From Microvelia longipes (taxonomy: Eukaryota; Arthropoda; Insecta; Hemiptera; Veliidae), in assembly GCA_018340805.1 (NCBI GenBank), contig JACMZG010001870.1, positions 45,944,006 to 46,008,005 of the forward strand: a DNA stretch of 64,000 nt, written 5' to 3'. The position numbers and the translations under genes are program-made. The notes beneath the pieces were generated by a model. It searched no databases and was not told the DNA's origin. It was given only the letters and a program-made list of their open reading frames with translations. Shown here piece after piece: positions 57,302 through 64,000 of the stretch. Within the stretch, counting starts at the first letter, position 1, and every line of letters starts with the position of its first letter.

Positions 57302-59007
57302 ATAGGACTGGAAACCTATAATTTCTGACGGACAGACTTTTTACTGTCTTATTTTGACATATTAATAAATATATTCTGATTTAAAATACACATTTTGTTT
57401 GGTTTCTTAATTTGTTTATTCATGTTAAAAACAGTGGAAGGGTCAAGTAGGCTCTCGAGAGTTAAAAAATTAAGAACTAAAACTCTTCAAAACCCCCTCC
57501 AGGCTGTAAATAACAGCAACCATTTCATACAATGAACTCTATTCTAAATATTGTATAACACACGGCTAAAGTCAGTTGACAGCCCGCCAAAATCTTAATG
57601 CTTTCAACCATCTTTTTAAAAAAAATCCCTTCTTGACAACACTGTAAATCAGGTTATGTTTTGAATTTTATTATTTGTTTTTATTTTGATATCCGTATTT
57701 TTTTTTATTTTTTTTTAAGTAGGAATATTGTTGTAACTTTTAAATTTGTCTACTAAGTGTTGTTTTAACTTTGTTGGGAAGTATGAATTAAGTTGTTAAA
57801 GTTGTTAATTACGTAATGCAATGGATCATAATAGTTCTACGATAAAGTTCATTTAAATTGTCAGCTATAATTACTTATATTTTATAGATAGATTTTACTT
57901 ATGCTTACTGCAATATTTACGGCATACTTAGTTTAAATAAATGACGTTTTAATGTTGGATATTTATAAATGCATTTTATAAATATATGATATGTATATAT
58001 CATTTAAAGATGTATTTAAATATGTAATTATATTTTACTTCTTTCCAAAATCAACTACTTTTTTCTATAATATGAATGCGTATTGTTTCATATTATAGAA
58101 ATAATATGACACAATACACAGATTGAAATGAAACGAAACAAACTCAATTAAAATCAAAATGCACAATGAGGGAAATAAAAACGATGCGAGGTTGCAAATG
58201 TTTACAACCAGTGTTGCCTTTTTATGATTCTATTTACAAAAAAGGTATTTTTTGAACCGAGGTTGGCATGAAGTGGAGGGGGAAGGGGCGCGGTACTTAA
58301 ACAGTAAGACTGTCGACTCAATGGTGGAAAAATTTGGATTCCTGTCGACGCTAGCGCTGCGGCGGACCTACTTTTTAACTGAGTTTGCGTGGCTTAATTT
58401 CCCGCTTTTTGCCTTCATTTAATTTGAAATTCACTTTTTTATTCTTTCTAGTCAAACTTCTAAATAGATGAAGTGCTTTGCGCGGTCTTCGTCATCTTTA
58501 AACGTCTACAGAACCCATCTGATGGCAATTTTTTTTAAAATAAATATCCTTTATTTAATTAATATACAATATACAATAAAATGTATAATAATAAATACAT
58601 TCATAATACTTAATAACTATGAGTGAAATATCTAACAATAAGACTACTTCCCACAAAAGAGCGGAAGACAAATAAACGTCGTATGTTTGTGAACCATACA
58701 TAGCAGTACATTCATAATAAAATTCCAACCCAATCTAAATACTATATAAAAAAAAGTTGTGATCTTTTGAAATGTTTAGGGGGTCAATATTGTTGGTTAA
58801 TGACGTCACACATACTTCATCAACAATAGGGTTCGGGACATTTGCAAGGTTGATGTTTGTACTGTTTAATTATAATCCGGGAAAGCGTTTGAAAGTTATC
58901 GTGTCCCATACACGAAACTCGATATTCGTTTTCAACGATTTTCGTGTCTTGGACACGAAAATCTCTTACATACAAATATATACATACAAGCAAACACACA
59001 CACGCAG

Positions 59008-59018
59008 ATATATATATA

Positions 59019-59061
<43 letters not shown>

Positions 59062-59068
59062 ATATATT
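59008..59068. repeat. (TA)n microsatellite
   Basis: TA run preceded by a CACACACGC edge. Confidence 0.95.
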
Positions 59069-59091
59069 ACCGCTTAGTCTTCTTTCTTCTC

Positions 59092-59128
59092 TTGCCTGAC
59101 GAAGTTGTTATACAACGAAACGTTGCAA
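59092..59128 (+). ncRNA. Hammerhead motif (core CTGACGA), best preserved
   Basis: Stem I TTGC (59092-59095), CTGACGA (59096-59102), stem II GTTGT/ACAAC around TAT, GAAA (59117-59120). A minimal A-U stem III with CG loop follows, T124 is the cleavage position, and GCAA (59125-59128) closes stem I. All paired and core positions fit the small hammerheads of Penelope-like elements. Confidence 0.8.
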
Positions 59129-59175
59129 ATATACGGATTTTTACCTGTTTTATCCATCTGTTTTTTTAATTAATT

Positions 59176-59194
59176 ATTATATATATTATATATA

Positions 59195-59239
<45 letters not shown>

Positions 59240-59247
59240 ATATATAT

Positions 59248-59315
<68 letters not shown>

Positions 59316-59340
59316 TATATAATATATATATTATATTATA

Positions 59341-59375
<35 letters not shown>

Positions 59376-59399
59376 TAGATAGATAGATAGATAGATATA
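59176..59399. repeat. (TA)n tract ending in (GATA)n
   Basis: About 200 bp of TA with slips, then seven GATA units at 59373-59399. Confidence 0.95.
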
Positions 59400-60316
59400 A
59401 CCTTTACTGTAAAAGTATGATCCATAATTCCCTCGTCAACTCGAGTATGTAGATTAAATATTTGCTTTCTTGTTGCAATTTCAAAGACAGAATTAAAGAT
59501 AAACATGACATTTTCCCAATCACATTGGGCAAATATGTTTGATTTTGTTTTCACCTTTATCTACAGATATAGAAACGCCTTTAAAATGTATATAAAAAAT
59601 CCCAACTCATTCTCTGTATTTTTCAAAGGAAATGCGCTAAAACGGTAAAGATAAACGCTATCTGAGTTTTAAAATAGCGCAACTAATGGCGTGCATTGCC
59701 AATTTTGAGGCATAGTTTTGTATTATTAACTGAATAATTATGCGTATCTCCTAAAACAAATAATAAAATTCAATACATAACCTGACTTACAGTGTTGTCA
59801 GAGTAGGGATTTTTTTTGTTACTTAATAAAAGGGTTTTTTTTGTTAAAAAAAGATGGTTGAAAGCATTGAGATTTTGGCGGGCTGTCAACTGACTTTAGC
59901 CGTATGTTATACAATAGTATTCATAATAATAATTTTACAAACTCATATTGAGAACTAGATTACTAATAAACTAAAAGTTGGTGATAAAAACTAAGTTTTA
60001 TATAAATAAAATAAACTTGTGACTCAATCTACCTAGGTTCGGACTTGGCTAGATATTTTACAAGTGAATGTTACAAGTAATTGTAATAGACAAGAAAATG
60101 TTGTTAATAAAATAAAAAAAAATGCTACTGATCTACAAGTGTATCCTTGGTAACACTCGTATGTTTGTTATTACAAGTTGTTTTTTAGAATATTTGTAAC
60201 TATTAGACTTGCACTTTAGTGAAACCGGCCCCAGGTTATGGTGATAAGCTCTTTTTATACTAAAAAGATAACGAAGAGATTGAGTCCAAAACTGTTTACA
60301 GTTGGCGTTTAGGAAA

Positions 60317-60436
60317 GAAGTAAGGTGAGCGTTAATGGAGTTCATCTTAATAAAAGAGGAAGAAGTCTCTCCACAAAAATATATTTCTTTATAGTAAAGC
60401 GCTTTCAACCTAACAAGAGGTCATCATCAGTGCTAG
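60317..60436 (-). mobile_element. Hammerhead retroelement 3' part, locus 7
   Basis: Minus strand: ribozyme motif, AATATATTTTTGTGGAGAGA, CTTTTATTAAGATGAACTCC and ATTAACGCTCACC. These are the family's ribozyme and 3' extension in order. The 5' side is truncated. Confidence 0.75.
60396..60434 (-). ncRNA. Hammerhead motif, sense to the host gene
   Basis: CTGATGA (60430-60424), stem II GACCT/AGGTT, GAAA (60406-60403) and a GCGCT stem III are present. Stem I is reduced to about one or two pairs. Confidence 0.6.
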
Positions 60437-60562
60437 CCGTTTAATAAAGAAGAGGGTGATAGATGGGTCTTACAGATCAGATATCAAAGATAGACGTAGA
60501 GACCCTTGTTATTTTAAGGTGGTTAATTTAAGAGAAGTGTAACATCGTAATATAAAACTTAC
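60437..60562. other. Intron, donor side
   Basis: Short intronic spacer between the exon donor and the hammerhead element. Confidence 0.5.
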
Positions 60563-60631
60563 CTAAAGTATTTGAATCTCCTCCATAGGATAACCTGGCT
60601 CCTGGTATCATCTGATCTTGACATTTTCCTC
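60563..60631 (-). CDS. Coding exon (69 nt) of the unidentified minus-strand gene
   Basis: Minus strand. The acceptor GTGTTTTACAG lies just above 60631 and the donor GTAAGT just below 60563. It enters with 2 nt and leaves with 1 nt, which pairs with the 2-nt entry of the exon at 49179 to form Asp. The 22 full codons include CQDQMIPGARLSYGGDSN. Both flanking introns are phase 1 and the length is a multiple of three, so it could be skipped without a frameshift. Alone it would be weak; the exact phase fit with two other splice-bounded exons raises confidence. The preceding exon was not found before the window ends. Confidence 0.7.
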
Positions 60632-60660
60632 CTGTAAAACACAGACAAATATTAAAGAAT

Positions 60661-60740
60661 ACGCTACCACCAATACTTGCCGTTGGATATAAATATCCCT
60701 GGACTGGTTTCGGCCAGATAAAGTTGTATCAGGGAATAAC
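60661..60740 (-). ncRNA. Decayed hammerhead remnant
   Basis: Minus strand: stem I CCCTG/CAGGG is perfect and GAAA (60711-60708) with ACCAGT stem III remains, but the core reads CTGATAC instead of CTGATGA. Related to the locus at 19857-20155. Confidence 0.6.
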
Positions 60741-60768
60741 TTGAATATAAGGAAGGAATAGGAGAGGA

Positions 60769-60830
60769 CAGGGGCGGACTGGCCATTGAGGATGAGGGCG
60801 GCAGCCCTTCTTGACCTCTAAGACAAAAAT
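60769..60830 (+). repeat. hAT-like terminus
   Basis: CAGGGGCGGACTGGCCATTG resembles a common arthropod hAT end. No partner end or 8-bp duplication was found in the window. Confidence 0.4.
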
Positions 60831-61239
60831 AAACTTAAAAAAAAGCAAGGAAAATTAAAAAAATTGATTAACATATTTAATATTTGATATATTCATAACA
60901 CAAGAGTCACAGGGGCCAAATACTCTAAGGTAGGGCCTAACAAGCTCCTTGAGACAAGTGTTTTTAAAATACTTACAAATATTCTCATTTGTTACCTAAA
61001 TTTAGGTCCTTTAAGGCCCCCATTCTTTGTACTTCGGCCTTTAAAGGTCCCAAATGAAAGACTAAGGCCTCAAGACAACATACTTGATCAGGGCCCTAGA
61101 GCAGTACAAAGCATAAAATATTTTAGTTAAAAATTTCATATAAATGTATAAACTTAAGTTTATTTTATTCTTACTTATTTATTTTATTCACTTAAGTTTA
61201 TTTTAATGCTGATAAAGTCTGAATTTCGTCTAATATAAT
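60831..61239. other. No feature recognised
   Basis: Scattered AGGGCC/GGCCCC words, no structure resolved. Confidence 0.45.
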
Positions 61240-61425
61240 TTTTCTGGCACAATCACAGCAGAAGTTATACATGAAACAGACACTAATTCACACACACTGA
61301 CAGTCTACACGATAACAACCACTCAGAGAGCCATGAAAGTCCCTGTTACAGATAATTATACTAAAACCTCGGTTTGTTTTTAGAGGGAACGCAATATTTT
61401 TTCTCATCCCTACGGTAATTGGTAA
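61240..61425 (+). repeat. Family E repeat, diverged
   Basis: TCTGGCACAATCACAGCAGA, CACACACTGACAG, CCACTCAGAGAGCC and AACCTCGGTTTGTTTTTAGA keep the family E order. Confidence 0.6.
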
Positions 61426-62479
61426 GCCAGGGCTACCAAAATAGAGGATTTAATTCATCTGTCTATTGAAAATTGGTAATACATCCGCAATATTAGCGTT
61501 TGTAAAACCTTAATAAAAATGTTTTAGTAGGTACTGAATACAAAATTACAAGTAAATAGGATAGACGAGCTACATCTCAATTTTAGAGGAGAAAAACCCT
61601 GGGAAAAGGTGGGAGGAGATGATTTTTCGACCCAAGGGTAGTTTGAAAAGGTAGAAAAAATTTGGGGGGTTTTGAGAGTGAGGTTTTTCTTGCAATTTCC
61701 TGGGATTGATCCAACTCGTAGTAAATTGCCTCTCCGGACCCCTTTTCCCTCCTCAGGGGGTAAAATCTCCTCTTAAAAACACGATAGGGGAAAAGAGAAG
61801 GAGACTTGCCCACCTTCAATTTTTCTTTACCACAATATTTTTTTCGTTTGGGATGCAATTTTTCTCTGAAATATCTGTAAATAAAAAATAGTATTTTTAA
61901 GTTTTTCAATTTCTATAACCCTTTTGAAAAAAATAATTTTTCATATTTTTGGCTGGCAAATATTTGGCAGACGTTTTGTATGTTTTCTACATAATTATAT
62001 TTTTTATGTAAAATCCTACATGATATAAAGGTAAAAATTTTATACTTTTATTATACATTTTTTAGTTTACGTTCATATTTTATAACAAGAATTGAAAAGG
62101 TTTCCTCCAAATCAAGCTCTGATTTGCAAAACAAGCTCTCTAAAGTCATCTTAAACCGAGAGGTAACTGTAAGTAAGAAATTGATGGTAATATGATGTAT
62201 CATATTATCATCAATCTCAGCTTGCAAGCTGATGAACGACAGCTTGTAAGCTGTCATTCATGGAACGGGATTTCCCCCAATTAGTCGTCAAATTATAACA
62301 CCACGATCCACGGAAAAACTATTAAAGATTAATTATATATAAGAAGCATGCAAATCCATTCACTGTGTGTCAAAGGCGAGTTTGAATTTTGTGATTTGCT
62401 GTTTGAATGATTTGTGTATAAAGTTGCATAGAAAATTTCAAAACATAATTCACTAAACAAATATTTTTATGATGATAGA
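61426..62479. other. No gene supported
   Basis: Opposed 61- and 108-codon frames at 61583-61909 have no domain or splice context. GCTTGCAAGCTGATGAACGA at 62220 belongs to a small repeat of AGCTTG(T/C)AAGCT palindromes. Confidence 0.4.
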
Positions 62480-63160
62480 AGACTGCAATATCAATCTCTA
62501 CGAGGAACCAGAAGAGGGCAAAACTTTCAAAGAAATTATCTGAAAAGTTTTGATGGGGAATTCAAAACCCTGGTTTTGGAAATCAAGATTAACTAGAGGA
62601 GATATTGTCAAAATAAACCGATTAAGATGCCAACGTGTGAGAAGCATCCAATACCCACTACAAGATAGGATTAAGCGACTCCCCAGTATGCCACACCCGC
62701 CACACACTAGACCGTAGATCATATTCTACTAGACTGTCCTTCAAAATCTAGAGACCCAAACCTAATGCTAACCCAAACGTAAATAAATATGACCTTAACC
62801 CAGGACCCGCGTGTCGATCAAGCTAATTGAAGTTTTCTGTAGTTTCCCTCAATTTTATAGGAAAATGCCAGGTTGACTCATGAAAAGTCAGCCCAGGGAC
62901 TAGATAATAAACTTTCTTTGACACTCCTGCAAACTGCCATTAAAATATAAAACTATTCAAAACACCATCAAAAATATCATCTTTTGCAAATCCTGCAATA
63001 AAAATTAAATTAAAATACCCAAACCAAAAAATTGGAAACTATCCTAAACCCAAACAAACCCCCTCACACCCCAAAAGATAACCAAATTTCATACCAAAAT
63101 AAATAAATAAAATAAAAATAAAGAGGCACAAATCACCCCAAATCAATAAATAAAATATGG
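62480..63160 (+). pseudogene. LINE 3' fragment (I/R1/jockey-like)
   Basis: The plus strand reads KPWFWKSRLTRGDIVKINRL then RCQR at about 62562-62640. After frame breaks come KRLPSMPHPPHTR and VDHILLDCPSKSRD (62710-62760). The PWFW..LTR..I..INRLR block and the DHILLDC knuckle are typical of LINE ORF2 C-termini. A C/A-rich 3' untranslated region and A-rich end follow. Stops and shifts disable it. Confidence 0.75.
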
Positions 63161-63405
63161 CTCGGGTTTACACAACATAAATATTGTATACTTTTGCCGA
63201 TAAAGAACTTGTTAAAAAAAGAACTAAAGCCTCACTTTTGGGTAAAAAAAATAAAATTTTTACCATAATTTTGGTAAATTTGAAATCTAAGGAGTCTAAT
63301 GAGTTTTTGGTAATCTCTGTTTAATCCATATTGGCAGCAATGCATATTGTTAAAAATATTAAAAAATCCAGTATGGGGTCCCTTCGAACTTTTCCTTATC
63401 ACTAA
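63161..63405. other. Composite-repeat edge
   Basis: CCAGTATGGGGTCCCTTCGA near 63370 matches the GGGGAACCTCGGAAC-type module beside CTCGCTTCGC words at 29.9 kb. Confidence 0.4.
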
Positions 63406-63410
63406 AGATT

Positions 63411-63860
63411 TGTTAAGCTCATCCTCCCTATTTCGAACTCGCTTAGCTCGACCTCCCTACTTCGTACTCGCTTAGCTCGTCCTCAGATATACAAGTCGCC
63501 AAAATTATACCACAACTCATTTATTTACAGTTTTCTAATGAGTGAATTTTTTGGTAATCTCGTCCTTCGGACTCACTTAGCTCGTCCTCCCTATTTCGGA
63601 CTCGCTTAGCTCGTCCTCCCTACTTCGGACTCGCTTAGATCGTCCCTACTTGGACTCGTAGCTCGTCCTTCGGACTCGCTTAGCTCGTCCTCCTACTTCG
63701 GACTCGCTTACTCGTCCTCCTACTTCGTTAGCTCTCTCCCTACTTGCTTAGCTGTCCCTACTTCGTACTCGCTTAGCTCGTCCTCAGAATATACAAGTCG
63801 CTAAAATTATACTACAACTCATTTATTCTACAGTTTTCTAATGAGTGAATTTTGTTAATT
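63411..63860. repeat. Minisatellite, 29-bp unit, in a duplicated block of about 300 bp
   Basis: Units CGGACTCGCTTAGCTCGTCC plus TCCCTACTT lie at 63411-63482 and 63560-63783. The segment following each block (ATACAAGTCGC, CAACTCATTTATT, TTTTCTAATGAGTGAATTTT) is itself duplicated at 63485-63555 and 63790-63852. Confidence 0.85.
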
Positions 63861-64000
63861 TAACTTTTTTTTGTAGATTTAACTTTGGAGAATCTAAAAT
63901 GGTTCAACACTATGGACACTGTTTATGGATACACTTAGCATTACTTATTTACTTATATCCCATAAAAATAAATTATTTGTATTCTTTCTTCCAAAACAAA

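Larger units (their letters stand above)
57549..59916. mobile_element. Long-TIR element, 2.37 kb, T2 family
   Basis: TIRs of about 130-160 bp: TATTGTATAACACACGGCTA, AGTCAGTTGACAGCCCGCC, ATGCTTTCAACCATC and ACAACACTGTAAATCAGG at 57549-57681, inverted at 59755-59916. The interior has no transposase. It contains AT-rich DNA, a patch shared with the SINE flank at 21.37 kb (58365-58420), a hammerhead motif (59092) and long TA tracts. Confidence 0.8.

Overview
This is AT-rich eukaryotic DNA, most likely from an arthropod nuclear genome. The signs are short spliced exons in kilobase introns, hAT and Harbinger-type DNA elements, jockey/R1/I-like LINE fragments, tRNA- and 5S-derived repeats, and many minisatellites. 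Species cannot be told from the sequence. Nothing prokaryotic is present, and nearly all open frames lie in repeats.

Gene content: I can support one protein-coding gene, read on the minus strand. Exons at 60563-60631, 49023-49179 and 45419-45600 each have a good acceptor and donor, and their codon phases join exactly into about 135 residues of open Ser/Pro/Arg-rich protein. I do not recognise the protein. A fourth exon at 27049-27106 is possible (phase fits, donor weak). The first and last exons are not in the window. Most of 45-61 kb, and perhaps 27-61 kb, is therefore intron of this gene.

Main repeat system: at least 16 sequences resemble the small hammerhead ribozymes of Penelope-like retroelements (core CTGANGA, short stem II, GAAA, a tiny stem III usually with a CG loop, and a 3-5 bp stem I). 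They sit in about 11 short elements. Most are tail-to-tail inverted pairs, and five are bounded by 12-14 bp target-site duplications (10.9, 13.3, 19.9, 42.4 and 55.8 kb). The 42.4 kb copy is a perfect palindrome with arms of about 130 bp, nested in a LINE that is itself nested in a TIR element.

Other mobile DNA: a 3.07 kb hAT-type element (28498-31566, 8-bp TSD); four copies of a TIR element of about 530-600 bp (8.7, 17.9, 41.6 and 47.6 kb); a 2.37 kb long-TIR element (57549-59916) with a related MITE at 51.6 kb; a Harbinger-like MITE (37230-37387, TAA TSD); several foldback elements; LINE remnants at 14, 32, 43 and 62.5 kb; tRNA-derived SINEs at 5.5, 21.5, 49.6 and 54.2 kb; and a dispersed composite repeat carrying a piece of 5S rRNA.

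Tandem repeats: twelve minisatellites with 18-68 bp units and many (TA)n tracts. Unit-to-unit indels in several look partly like sequencing or assembly noise.
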